A stretch of 64,000 nucleotides of DNA from Phascolarctos cinereus (GCF_002099425.1 NW_018343954.1:27489501-27553500), one strand, 5' to 3'; counted from the first letter of the stretch, positions 51,683-62,640 are shown. Notes: generated from the sequence alone by a model not told the origin. Made by a program: numbers and translations.

Positions 51683-52244
51683 AGAAATCACTTTATTTTT
51701 GTCCATAGCAACTCTTGAAAAGATAAAACTACAAAATGGCCTTTTGTCCTGAGCTCTCTCTTTCCCCTTCTGTGATGGTGGCAGAAGACACCTCTCAGAC
51801 CATTCTCTAATATTAATTTAACAGTTGGTGCTCTCAACATGGGATCGCTTTCCACCCAACAATGAGTTGGCACACTTCTAGAGGCACTGACATTATCCAT
51901 ACTGACATTCCGTTGGTCTCGTTGAGTCTGAGCCAATTCACTGTCTTCTCTAGACTAGAACTAACCAGATTCCTTGGCATCTGAGGAACCATAGTTCTCT
52001 GGTTTGAATAAGGACATTCTCAGCACAGTATGGTCAGTGCTCCTACTAATGGTCCAGCTAGCCTCTGAGATCAATACATTTGGGAGGTTCTTCCATTTTT
52101 AAAATAAATAAAACTTTTATGTGAGTATCTTTTGACCATCACTTCTTTTAACTAAATCATAAGGCTCTGGAGACAAAAAAAAATGTGACTACTAAATGGA
52201 GCTATAATTAGGGGTATATAACTACATTTCAAACTCTATTCCAG
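51683..52244. other. Unassigned sequence
   Basis: No repeat or coding signal recognised. Confidence 0.4.
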
Positions 52245-52428
52245 AAAGGATTAATCAATAAGCTTCTATTTAAGTATCTATTATGTGCTGGGCAATTGGG
52301 ATACAAAGGTGAAAATGAGATGGTCCCTACCTTCAAGGAGCTTATATGCTATCCAGAAGAAGGAAGAAGGGAACATCTAAGGATAATATTTGAGTAAGAA
52401 TTAGAGGAGCTCAGGGGTGGAGACTTTC
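52245..52428 (-). repeat. L2 3' end, antisense
   Basis: 'agtatctattatgtgctggg', 'ccctaccttcaaggagctta'. Confidence 0.8.
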
Positions 52429-52668
52429 ATGTGATACAGTAGAGATAACACTGGAGTTGGAGTCAGAAAGACTTGTGTTCAAATCCTTCCTTCACTTACT
52501 AGCTATGTGATCCTGGGCAAGTCATTTAACATCTCTAGGTCTCAATTTCCCCATCTGTAAAATGTTAACAAGGGCACCAACTTCACAAGGTTATTGTGAG
52601 GATCATATAAGATAATTTGGGTAAAGCACTTTGCCAACCTTAAAGTATTATATAAATGCTAGGTTAAA
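52429..52668 (+). repeat. CORE-SINE (MIR type), near full length
   Basis: 'ggagttggagtcagaaagac', 'gtgatcctgggcaagtcatt', 'aaagtattatataaatgcta'. Confidence 0.87.
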
Positions 52669-52855
52669 AAAACCCATTAAAATGCTCAATAAAAACTGGG
52701 TGTAGACTAGTACAAAATATTAAGCTCAAAATATCGTAAGAACATAGATTTAGATTTTTAGGATTCGCTGAAGTGAACAATAGAGCCATCTAGGAAGGAA
52801 GGAGAGGAGGTAGAAAGGAAGGGAGAGAGCAAGGAAGAGAGAAGGGAGAAACCCT
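52669..52855. other. Unassigned, GA-rich at 52788-52850
   Basis: Imperfect polypurine run before the next repeat. Confidence 0.5.
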
Positions 52856-53166
52856 GTTGTCCAACTGGCCAGTTGCAGTTGAGTCCCCAGTGATTCAGCT
52901 CCAGCTACTACTCATAGAGATTGCTCAGTGTTGCCTCAGTCAAACTGAGATCTGGGGAAGACCTTGGCTTAAAAAGGCCATCCAGGGCCATCTCCAGTAA
53001 CCCTGATCTATATCTTGCCACTGGACCCAGAAGACACTGGAGGAGAAAGTGAGGTTGGTGACTTTATACAACCCTCCCTCACTTAAATCCAATTCCCTTG
53101 CATGTCATAATATCACCTCCCTGATGTCATGGTCCTCTTCAAGAATGAAGGACAAACAACAACCTG
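52856..53166 (+). repeat. Long marsupial SINE-like repeat, CAACAA-tailed
   Basis: Holds 'gccatccagggccatctcca', 'tatatcttgccactggaccc', 'ctccctgatgtcatggtcct' and ends 'aaggacaaacaacaac'. The central part is shared with 57788-58092 and 60650-60954; an antisense tail lies at 30876. The opening 40 bp may be flank. Confidence 0.78.
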
Positions 53167-53167
53167 A

Positions 53168-53208
53168 CATACATTAAGCACTTAATAAATGCATGTTTCC
53201 CTCATTAG
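53168..53208 (+). repeat. L2 3' tail
   Basis: 'taagcacttaataaatgcat'. Confidence 0.7.
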
Positions 53209-54064
53209 TGAAGAATCAATGATTTCTACATATCAAAATTTCAATTTGATTGCAACTGCTTAACATATTGCCACCACAAGTCCTTGTACGTAAATGGATT
53301 CCAAGAATTTTTAGAGAAACATATTCCTTGGCTTTTTTCAATCTTGTCTTTTTTTTTTTTTAAGATTTACATTCCTTTGTTGAAGAACCTAATAAATACG
53401 TATATCCTCTACTGAAGTCCTGCTATAATGTCTTATCATATCATGGAAGTGATTCTGGGGCTTTTGATGTGGCTCTCTAGGTTAATCAATTTTCTTTGAG
53501 GAATGGGGTTCACATTTATTATCTACGTGCTTCCTTCTTTGGCCTTGCAAAAAAAAAAAGTATAAACTCTGCACCCTGCCCTTGCCCCATCTCAGCATAG
53601 TTTATAGATGTGGCTCTTAGCGGCTTGCTATGGATGAGACCTTATTAAGGGGTCAGAGTTCCTTCAAAAGAGAAACCTTCTCTCCTCATTAACTCATTCG
53701 ATCAGCAAACTCAGTGTCTAGGGGGGACCCTTGTCTTACAAGGTTCCAAGCTATGTCTTTTTTTTCCCCTTCTTATTCCAAACCGTGAATGACTGTGCTA
53801 TTGGGGTAATAACCATAGTCATGACAGATAACTTCTTTATTGGGGAAAGATGAGTAACAATGACTGCAGCACTGATATCATACTTAAAACCTGAAAGAGA
53901 GAAGAAGAAAAAAAGTAATGGTGGATATTACATAACACTTGTCCATAAAGCTGATGATTCATCATTCCCTGAGAGTTCTGCAGAGATAATACATTCATTG
54001 TGTCATGGCCACCAAATCTTCCCCGGTTTAATAGCTGCTGCAGACCCGTGGTACAGTAGAAGGC
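53209..54064. other. Unassigned sequence, about 850 bp
   Basis: No repeat recognised; T12 and A11 runs near 53350 and 53550. Confidence 0.4.
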
Positions 54065-54405
54065 TCTGAATTAAGATGATTCAGTGGGTTCCAATTCATC
54101 CTAAATAAGTGGCTGTCTAGATAAATGAAGTCCATCAAATTGCAATGAATACCGTCTAACAACCTTTCTGGGATTGGATGCCCCTGGGACATGGACCATG
54201 GCTTACTGCGCTATGCAGCAATTCCCATACTGGGGCTTTGCAGCTGGCATTAAATAATAACAATATGACAGAATATTTGCCCAGAGTCATTTTTTTTTTA
54301 AAGCAGCAAAGTTAATGCTTTAACTGCATCAATTAAGTCACTTAAATTCAATGAAGTAATGAAAAAGCACCCTTGTGAAATGCAGCCTTCTTTTTTCTTT
54401 TTTAA
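54065..54405. other. Repeat-poor block, candidate conserved non-coding element
   Basis: About 340 bp of complex sequence without repeat signature, AT-rich on its right side with 'actgcatcaattaagtcact'. Conservation is untested. Confidence 0.45.
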
Positions 54406-54514
54406 GGTACAAACAAAAGAAAAAAACACTCATTTCTAATTATATTTATCTCATTCAATTCATGATGTTAAAAAAAACCAAACAAACAGAAAAACAACCA
54501 GCAACTCAGATTTG

Positions 54515-55475
54515 GTCTTGCTTGCCAAATATGTATTCCTAAAGCATAGGTCTGACTATGTCACTCCCTTTGTCAAGGAGTTCCAGGGGTTCCCTATTGT
54601 CTCCAGGATCAAAAACTGAACTCCTGTGTTGGATTTTAATGAACTTGGCAATCAGTTTCCCTTTCCACATGTGTGACTCGTCATTCCTTTTCATGTACTC
54701 TACATTCCAGCCCAGTTGGCCCATTTCCTGTTCTCAATACAAAGTTTGCTATACTCTATCTCCCTGCCTTTAAACAGTCCCTTCCCAATGCCTGTTGAGC
54801 TCTCTCTTCTCCCCACATCTTTTAGAATTCTGATTTTTCAGATTTTTTTCTTTCTTTCTTCAGATCTGTCTTCACATCTCAGCTCGGGTGCCACCTCCCG
54901 CTTGAGACCTTTCCTGATTTTCCTAGTTGTGAGTGCCCTCTGCACCGTGGTCCTTTACCAAATTTATTTATATTTGCTTTGCATGGATTTTGCATTTCCT
55001 TATCTGTGTACATGTTATTTTCTCCCAACAGTGTGTCAGAGAAGGGATTGTTTCATTTTTGGCTTTGTATTTGTACTTGTTATTGTTTGGTCATTCCATC
55101 ACATCCAACTCTTTGTGACTACATTGGACAATGTTTTAGACACTTTCTGACCTAATGGACTCATCTTCTGATGTCACATCTTTTAGTATTTTAAAACTGT
55201 CCATAAAGAACTATCCATGGGGTCTTCTTGGCAAAGATATTGGAGTGGTTTGCTATATTCTTCTCCAGTGGATCACCTATTGTTAGAACTTTCCACTATG
55301 ACCTGTCCATCTTGGGTAGCCCTGCATGGCATATCTTATAGTTTCATTGAGCTACCAAGCTCCTCCACTATGATAAAGCAATAATCCAGGAGGGGTTGGC
55401 TTTGTATACCTAGGGCCTAACATACAGTAGATGCTTAATAGATGCTTAATAAATGGTTGTTGAACGAATGAGTGA
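54515..55475 (+). repeat. L2 LINE 3' end interrupted by RTE
   Basis: 'attcctaaagcataggtctg', 'gaggggttccctattg'-type block near 54590, 'ttgagacctttcctgatttt', then a break at 55070. It resumes at 55408 with 'cctagggcctaacatacagt' and 'gcttaataaatggttgttga'. The halves are exactly collinear. Confidence 0.9.
55071..55395 (-). repeat. RTE-clade LINE 3' end with 12-bp target duplication
   Basis: Minus-strand RTE 3' end: 'gtcattccatcacatccaac', 'gaactatccatggggtcttc', 'tttcattgagctaccaagct'. Flanked by perfect 'ttggctttgtat' at 55059-55070 and 55396-55407. This fragment shares its left terminus with the tails of the RTE-type SINEs, supporting their pairing. Confidence 0.88.
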
Positions 55476-56272
55476 AATGATCATTGCAATGGAATTTTAG
55501 CATCAATGAGATTTCCTCTGCCACCAGAAGATATCAATGGATTGTCCCAGACTTTAGGACACGGAACCACTCCAAACAAAGATTCTGCACTTCAGAAGTA
55601 GCAAATGCCTTTGGTGAGGGTGGAGGGGGTCAAGGGAACTGCCTAGCTGCTATCTAGTCCCATGCCTGTCCAATCACTATAGCCTAGAGATCAACTATAC
55701 CTCCATCACGTAAGACCTTTTACTCTGGGCAATCCACTATATCACTGGTGCCACACTCGCCTGTGGGGAGCAGGTTTTCAACTCACCACATTTTGACATT
55801 ATTAGTTTTCCCATGAACCATTAGGACATTGCTACTAAATCTTTCCATGTCCTGACTTCTCTTCCAGCAAATAAGAGAATTACCATTGTTGGTATTTATT
55901 TGTGAGTTGAGAGCCAATCTCACCCAGTTTGCTTTGCTTTGGTGGTGGTGGTTATGGACAAATATGTGGGCTCCCTCCTTCTGAACTGTTGCCCAGCTGC
56001 CATCTATTCAGTAGCACAGGGGTCCTAGGGATAGCTCTATGAAGGACATCTGATAGCCCAATTGTTCTGTGGTTTCTGTCGAAGACTGAAGCAGGAAGTA
56101 GAAATCCTGTCATTTAGTAGCTTGCTTTCATTTCTTCCTGGTCATATATTGCCTGCCCTCTAAGATGTTAAAGCCTCATTTGACCAAGATTTGATTGGTG
56201 TCTGTTTACTCCTTTGACTGGGAAAATCACAGGCTTTAGTTCTTCAACTTCAAGATTTCAAAATGCCTCTTA
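55476..56272. other. Unassigned block of about 800 bp
   Basis: Even, complex sequence with no repeat, exon or RNA signal I can name. Either an unclassified old repeat or unique DNA. Confidence 0.35.
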
Positions 56273-56274
56273 TT

Positions 56275-56550
56275 TTAGAAAGCAAAACCCCATAGATCAA
56301 GATTGTCAAAACAGCTCTTTTTATGATAGCCAAAAAGTAGACGCCCATGAATTTGGAAATGACTGAATAAGCTGTGATATATGAATGTAACAGAAACAAC
56401 AAATAAAAGGAATTTAGAAAAAACAAAACAAAACAAAACAGGTGACGACATGTAAATTGATGCAGAACGAAGTAAGCAGAACCAGGAAAATGTATAATAT
56501 AAATTAAAAAAACACTAAAGTGAAGGCATCAGTAAAGGAACAAATAACTA
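56275..56550 (+). repeat. L1 3' end, plus strand
   Basis: 'agccaaaaagtagacgccca', 'atatgaatgtaacagaaaca', 'agtaagcagaaccaggaaaa'. Contains a CAAAA repeat near 56420. Confidence 0.75.
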
Positions 56551-56551
56551 T

Positions 56552-56606
56552 GATTTCATCAGTGTGGGTATTCCCTCCACCAACAAAATCATAACTCTTC
56601 CACATC
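56552..56606 (+). repeat. SINE tail fragment (cattggt-type)
   Basis: 'cagtgtgggtattccctcca', 'aacaaaatcataa'. Confidence 0.4.
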
Positions 56607-56990
56607 TTAATGAATGGTTTTATGAGTTAGTAATCTATATGAAATATTCATTGCCTGGTAGCCAACTTTCTGGCACTGCACCTCTACGAATTTAGCCAGG
56701 ATGGTTCTCAGATGATATCCCATTGCCAGGACTATAATTGAAGCCAGCTTGGTCAGAACTTCCAGAGCTCATCTCTATTGGCATGGCCTTTTTTAACCCT
56801 GGGTCATCCCCAAGGCCTAATGAGTCTGCGGAACAGGATTTGAATGGTCTCTACACTACTTTAAAAGGTAGGGAGTGGTCATCTTGGACTTAATTTTTTA
56901 AGCTCTTACATTTTTTGATTGTGGTAGGAGGCCCTAGTATCCAAGATTTAGAATCCCCCAAGAAAAAAGGAGGAGTATGAGGGAGAGACA
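56607..56990. other. Unassigned sequence
   Basis: Nothing recognised. Confidence 0.4.
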
Positions 56991-56991
56991 G

Positions 56992-57182
56992 TGTGGTGCA
57001 TTGGGAAAAGAATGGGGTTTGGAATTAGGGGAGTCAGAGGACCTCAGTTCAAATCCTGACTTGCTACTATAGGAAAGTCACTTATCCATTCAGGGCCTCA
57101 GTTTCCTCACTGTGGAAAATGGAAGGTATGGATTCAATGTTCCCTAAGACTCTTTCCAGTGCTGAGTCTATAATAATATGAC
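56992..57182 (+). repeat. CORE-SINE (THER1 type)
   Basis: 'gtgtggtgcattgggaaaag', 'gggcctcagtttcctcactg', 'taagactctttccagtgctg'. Confidence 0.87.
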
Positions 57183-57364
57183 CTTACTCATCTCCAACCA
57201 AAATAGCAGGGATCATTTCTTCCTGGATTGGCAGAGCACTGAAAGTTATAACTGAAAAAGCACGTGCAAGAATTTAGAGATAACCTTCAGTGTCTGCTGA
57301 TCACTATAATCAAGCTGTGACTCCCAGGAAATTGTCAGGGACTTCATTGAGTTTTACGTAGTTT
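57183..57364. other. Unassigned sequence
   Basis: Nothing recognised. Confidence 0.4.
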
Positions 57365-57600
57365 ATTTGGCTCACTATGTAAAGGAAGAGTGTTGGACTA
57401 GAGCCAGGAAGACCTGAGTGATAATCACAACTGAGATTTACTAGTTGCGTAGCCATGGGAAATCACTTCACCACTGTGTGTCAGAGAATTCTTATCTGCT
57501 AGGTATCAGAAGGGTTTTGATCTGTGTGGGTGGATGGAGTCTCCACCAGGGAGTTCCTTATGCTGATGAAAGCATAGATCCTTCCTGTATCCATCTTGTA
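57365..57600 (+). repeat. CORE-SINE with cattggt-type tail
   Basis: 'agagtgttggactagagcca', 'ggtggatggagtctccacca', 'gggagttccttatgctgatg'. Confidence 0.75.
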
Positions 57601-57601
57601 G

Positions 57602-57760
57602 AATAGCTCATAGACTCATAAAACTGGAACAGGCCTTAGGAATTATCTAACCCAGACCTTGATCTCATAGGTGATGAAATCCAGATCCAGAGAGGTCATA
57701 ACTCATATTTATGACACTAGTTAGTGACAGATCTTTAACTCAAGCCTTTCATTATTTAGG
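57602..57760 (-). repeat. CORE-SINE (THER1 type), antisense
   Basis: 'atagactcataaaactggaa', 'aggccttaggaattatctaa'. Confidence 0.72.
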
Positions 57761-57787
57761 ATTTGATGAAATAGCAATTGCTTTCTA

Positions 57788-58092
57788 TTCTGGCAAGAAA
57801 CTTTGAGAGTCTTCCCTCCTAGATTGATATTTTTGTGATGGTAAATTAGGCTATCTTTTGTCTCAGTTCTTGCCTAGCCCTTAGTCATTGAATGGGTGTT
57901 GCCACAGACACACTAAGAACAGAAAGGTCCTTGATTTGGAAAGGCCAAGGTCATTTACTGCATCCTGGGCCATTGCCAGTCACCTTGACTTTTGTCTTGC
58001 CATTGGACTTCAATGACTCTGGAAAGCGAGAGGGAGGCTGACAATCTTACATAGTTCTGCCTCACTTAAATCTAATTCACTACCCTGCACGT
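57788..58092 (+). repeat. Roughly 300-bp repeat unit, copy A
   Basis: Begins 'ttctggcaagaaactttg' and is collinear with copy B (60650-60954) across its length. The right half ('gccattgccagtcaccttga', 'cttgccattggacttc') resembles the long SINE at 52856. Confidence 0.85.
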
Positions 58093-58699
58093 ACCCAGGT
58101 GAGCTCTTCTCTAGCCAGATCTCACCTTGGTCCCTCCCTTGATCTCCTCAGCTGGGGTCTTTAGATGTCCCAGGGTTAAAAATTGATATAAGGACACTGT
58201 TTTGTCATTGTTGTTGTTTGCAGTCATTTTGTAGTGTCCCCCCCACCCCATGTACCAGAACTGCCAAATACAGCTCTGCCAGGTTATCATCTGGATTGGG
58301 ATGCCTTTACCTCTTCTGTGACCAGTGTGTTGAAGAGGATCATTCATTTTAGCAACATAACTAAACTACCACACCATCCCTCTGTGTGTAGGGGGGAGTG
58401 GGGGATGGTGGTGGTGGTAATATAGGCTGAGTCATGCTGATATAATCCTACTTCAGAGAATTCATTGACCCCTCGGTATGAAAACTTCCTGAATAGAAAT
58501 AGGTTGTGACCTCCTCTGGTGGCCCACGTTTTTTGGTGATGAGCCTCTGGGAGCCCACTGAACCTGGTCCTGGGACAACAGTCCATCCCTGGGCTCAAAC
58601 CTGAAGCCTTTCCAACTTCCTGCCAGAACTTATGCCCCATTGTCAAAGCCATTAAGACCCCAGGGTCACCTCAACACCATCATTAGGCATCAGTGGAGG
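58093..58699. other. Unassigned sequence, about 600 bp
   Basis: No repeat recognised; a 102-codon minus frame (58344-58652) shows no domain. Confidence 0.4.
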
Positions 58700-59340
58700 G
58701 TCTAATTATGTGTCATTAATATCACTTGGAGCCAAAAGGATGGATGGTGCACACAGGTAGCATGCTACCACAGAGACACTGAACATCTTTTTCTCCCTTT
58801 CCCCAGTATTTCCTTCTGCTCTCTTCGCAAGAAGACCTGTGAGTTTAGGGCCCCTTTTCCTCTCATGCAGAGCACTTTCAAGTGGGCAACTCCCTGACTA
58901 CCTGACAGAAACAGAAATAGAACACTTTGAAAGTCACCATGACTGTCAATATCAGAGAGACATCAAATGCTGTCACTCAGCCAGAAGGCTGGTTTGGAGG
59001 AATCATGCAAATGCATCATGACAGACAATCATCTGCAGTGGTGACATTAAAGATGAAAGACAAGGGCTTGTGCAAACCTCAGAGCCATTAGCTAGAATCC
59101 CTGGACCAGGTGGCTGAAGAATTCACCACCAAGTCCAATATGGTCTCAGCACTGCATGGCAGAGGGTCCTCTGCATGTATGGGCTCTTTTCATTTGGGGA
59201 GAAGCGTGTGCTTACTTAGAGCTTGGCATTCTGGAGCTCCCTGGCCATGTTGTCTTCTCAGTGTGGATTGGATGAGAGAAGTGAGAAAGCAAACAGCAGA
59301 TTCTTGGCAGCTGAAGATAGGCAGGCAGCTGAAATAAGTA
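58700..59340. other. Repeat-poor block, candidate non-coding element
   Basis: No repeat signature. Includes ATGCAAAT at 59005-59012. Conservation is untested. Confidence 0.38.
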
Positions 59341-59566
59341 GATGAGAAGACTTGTCAGGGGACTGTGGGGAAAGTCATGCATCTCTTGTGAGATCTTTGC
59401 TGCTTCTCTCAAGCATCAGCCTGCTTTTTGCCAGTGTTGCATCAAAGCGCCAAGGGCAGCATGGAACTCCATGGATGCGAGAGAGATCAAGAGGTTATCT
59501 TATCTATCTCTCTGTGTGTTGGTGGAGGGAAATAATTCAATTCAATAAATATACATTAAGCCAAGA
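59341..59566. other. Unassigned sequence
   Basis: Nothing recognised. Confidence 0.4.
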
Positions 59567-59567
59567 G

Positions 59568-59800
59568 AGGTAATGGGGCTTAGTGGAGGGAGGGTCAGAC
59601 ATGAAGCCAAGAAGGCCTGGGTTCGATTCCTACTTCTAACACTAGCTGTGGACAAGTCCTTCAGTCTCTTAACATCCTTACCCAGGGCTCTAAGATTATA
59701 AGATAGAGATGAATTACCCATATGTTTCGGTGGAAGGAATTTTTTTTTCATTGGGAGTTCCCCAAACTGATGAAACGTCAGGGCCAGACTAAAAATCCCA
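59568..59800 (+). repeat. CORE-SINE with cattggt-type tail
   Basis: 'tggggcttagtggagggagg', 'cctgggttcgattcctactt', 'tgggagttccccaaactgat', 'gaaacgtcagggcc'. Confidence 0.78.
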
Positions 59801-59952
59801 ATTACAAAGATTTTTAATATGCTATAATAGAAGAGAGAGAGTTAAGAAACCTAGCTTCTGGTCCTGGATGTGCCACTTGTCAGCTATGTGACCTCAGACA
59901 AGTCACTTGAGCTTCTCTAGGTTTCCTACGTAAAATGAAGTAGTTGTATTAT

Positions 59953-60135
59953 CAGGGGTTCTTCATCTAGGGCTCATGAACATGACTTTTTAGATGCATT
60001 TTGATAACTGAATTTCAATATAATTGGTTTTATTTCTAACACAAGATATTTTATATTGTGCATTTACAAACATTAATCTGAGAAAGGTTCCATAGGAACC
60101 AACACATTGCCAAAGGGTTCTTTCTGCGACACAAA
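59953..60135 (+). repeat. Non-autonomous hAT-like element, second copy
   Basis: Starts 'caggggttcttcatctag'; 'gataactgaatttcaatata' and 'gcatttacaaacattaatct' match 36020-36203. The right terminus is eroded or replaced. Confidence 0.7.
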
Positions 60136-60137
60136 TA

Positions 60138-60277
60138 ATTTTTTTGTTTTGTTTTGTTTTGTTTTGGAGGCAGTTGGGGTTGTCACATAACTAGTAAGTA
60201 TCTGAGGCTGGATTTGAAGTCAGGTCCTCCTGACTCCAGAGCTAATACTTTATCCACTGCACTGCCTAGCTGCCCTA
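60138..60277 (-). repeat. tRNA-headed SINE with TTTTG tail, antisense
   Basis: (TTTTG)n at 60140-60165, the inverted A-rich tail, then 'acataactagtaagtatctg' and head 'gcactgcctagctgcccta'. Confidence 0.85.
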
Positions 60278-60352
60278 ACACACCCCTGCCTCCCAAAAAA
60301 TCCTTGGACTAGATGATCTTTTATCTCTAATTTTGATGATTCTAATGTATTA

Positions 60353-60472
60353 AAATTTTTTAAAGTGGCATAGGGTCTCAATTTCATGCCATCACCCCAC
60401 TCCACCCCCCAACAAGAGAAAATAGATCAGGTGAGGTCCTACTGAGTTTAGCTTTGCCTTCAAGTCATCAAG
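60353..60472. other. Unassigned sequence
   Basis: Nothing recognised. Confidence 0.35.
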
Positions 60473-60474
60473 CA

Positions 60475-61278
60475 TTTACTAATAAAAATGATAATTATTA
60501 ATAATATTAATAATAATGGTAACAATAGTTAGCATTTATATAGTGCTCTCAGATGCAAAGCACTTTGCAAATATTATCTTGTTTTATCCTCATAGCAGCC
60601 CTGGGAGGTAGGTGTAATTATTATTCCCATTTTACAAATGGAGAATCTGTTCTGGCAAGAAACTTTAAGGATCTTCCCCTCTCAGATTGATATTTTTGTA
60701 ATGGTGAATTAGGCTATCTTTTGTCTCAGTTCTTGTCTAGCCCTTAGTCATTGAAGGGGTTTTGCCTCAGACAAACTGAGAACTGGGAAAGGACCTTGAT
60801 TTAGAAAGATCAAGGTCATTTACTACATCCTGGGCCATTGCCAGTCACCTTGACTTTTTTCTTGCCATTAGACTTTGATGACTGGAAGAGAGAGGGAGGC
60901 TGACAATTTTGTGTAGCTTTACCTAACTTAAATCCAATTCACTTGCAAGTCAAGATTTTCCTGACTCATGGGTGGATGTGCTTTCTAATATAATAGACTG
61001 CCCAGGGTTGTAACTTGGGCAGGCAAGAGTCCCGGGCACTCTAGGAATTAGAGGATACCAACAACAAAATAATTGAACATAGCACCTAGTTCACAAACAT
61101 AGTTTAAATGGGAAGCTGAAAGACAAAAGATAAAAATAAAATGGAACCTAAAAAACTGAGAGAAAGAACTTAAGTGATCTGCCTAGGGTCACAAAACTAG
61201 TAAGTGTCTGAAGCCATATTTGAACTCAGGTCTTCACGACTCTTAAGTCCAGTGTTCTACCCACTATGCTATCCAGCT
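60475..61278 (-). repeat. CORE-SINE (MIR type), antisense, split by a 490-bp insert
   Basis: Left 60475-60649 ends 'ttttacaaatggagaa'. Right 61140-61278 continues 'aaaactgagagaaagaactt' to the head 'actatgctatccagcttct'. The halves are collinear. Confidence 0.82.
60650..60954 (+). repeat. Roughly 300-bp repeat unit, copy B
   Basis: Same start as copy A ('ttctggcaagaaacttta') and collinear for about 300 bp. Inserted in a MIR copy; 60955-61136 is extra inserted sequence of unknown type. Confidence 0.85.
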
Positions 61279-61282
61279 TCTA

Positions 61283-61765
61283 GGTGCTATACTAAGTTCT
61301 GGAAACATGAAAAAGGGCAAAAACCCCATGAACAAACAAAAACTCAACTTAGTCCCTGCTCTCAATGAACTTACAGTCTAATGATTGAGACAATAAATAA
61401 ATGGCTTTGTACAAATAAGTGATAGATGTAGATACAGATATGATGAATAAGAGATAGTTACAGATGGAAGATTCTAGCAATAAGGGGTATCAGGAAAGGC
61501 TTCTTATAGAAGGCAGGATTTTATCTGGGAAGGGAAGAAATCCAGGAAGGCCAGGAGGTGGAGATAGGGAGGGACAACATGTCAGGCCTGGAGTGTCTTA
61601 TGTGAGGTATAGCAGAGGCCAATGTTACTGGATCACAGAGTGCAAGATGGAGTAGGGGGAAGGGAAAGTAAGGTATAAGAAGACCAGAAAGCTGAGAAGG
61701 GGCCAGATTATGAAGGGTTTTCAAAGCCAAAAAGAGGATTTCATATCACCAACATCTTCCCATGG
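61283..61765 (-). repeat. L2 LINE 3' end, antisense
   Basis: 'ctatactaagttctggaaac', 'gctctcaatgaacttacagt', 'gaagggttttcaaagccaaa'. The last inverts the 'ggcatttaaagccctt' block of L2. Confidence 0.82.
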
Positions 61766-62094
61766 GAATACTTTAAGAGTAATTTTTTTGGGGATTTTCT
61801 AATAGCCTTTTAATGGCCACTGGCCCAAGCATACTAACTGTTGAACAACAGACATTAGCCATTTTTCTTGCTTGACAGGGGACAAGTCAGGCTAAAGCCA
61901 TTTATGGGTCTAAGGCATCTGAAAGAAAATGGGGAATATTGAGGTAAGAGGAAATTGACTGAACTTTGTACAGAACTACTCTTACCTTGCCATCGTGCCA
62001 ATCCTTTAATTCTCACCCATTGCCAAGTGATCCTACACTTACTCTAAACCAATATTCAATGGCAGACATCTATGGGGAGATCCTTAAGTATCTG
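61766..62094. other. Unassigned, repeat-poor
   Basis: No repeat signature. Confidence 0.4.
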
Positions 62095-62640
62095 TACACA
62101 ATGATGCATTAACCTAATTAATTAAAAACTGGCTTATAATTAAGAAAACAAATGAACAAAGAAAATTTCATGATGCAGTAGCCTTGATTTATTGTCATTT
62201 TTTTTTCTTGCTCATTTGCTAATTCTCAAAATTCAATAATCTGCATTGGGTCCTCCAGTCATTAGTATGAATTAGCAAGGCTGCACTGTAATTCACCAGA
62301 GACTGAGTTTTGATAAATGGAGAAAGGATTTTAAAGGCGGTCATTGCAGGAAAGCCAAATTGCTGGAAGAGCCATGCTCCCCAGGTTGTTCAGTATTCCT
62401 TTTCTGGGCATCCCTTTCCCATCTCTTCCCACCTCAACAATGAAAAGAGAAGAAAATAATCAGAAAAGTCTTAACAAAAGTTAAACCCAGACTTAATTAA
62501 TACCTGAGTTATGCAGATTAGCATAAGGACTTGAGATATGATCATGGTAATAATTGCATTGGCTGTTTATTTTCTTTTCATTTGCTTATACAGAATGAAA
62601 TGGAAGATGAAGTCTGGAGACTCACACAAATATAAATTAA
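62095..62640. other. Repeat-poor AT-rich block, strongest non-coding candidate
   Basis: About 545 bp with no repeat signature and dense homeodomain-type words: 'cctaattaattaaaaactgg' near 62114, 'agtatgaattagcaaggc' near 62264, 'gacttaattaatacctgag' near 62491 and 'ggtaataattgcattggc' near 62547. Conservation is untested. Confidence 0.48.

Larger units (their letters stand above)
59845..60352 (+). repeat. CORE-SINE (THER1 type) split by two insertions
   Basis: Left 59845-59950 ('gtgacctcagacaagtcact', 'cctacgtaaaatgaagtagt'). Right 60298-60352 supplies the tail 'ccttggactagatgatcttt'. An hAT-like element and a SINE lie between. Confidence 0.72.
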
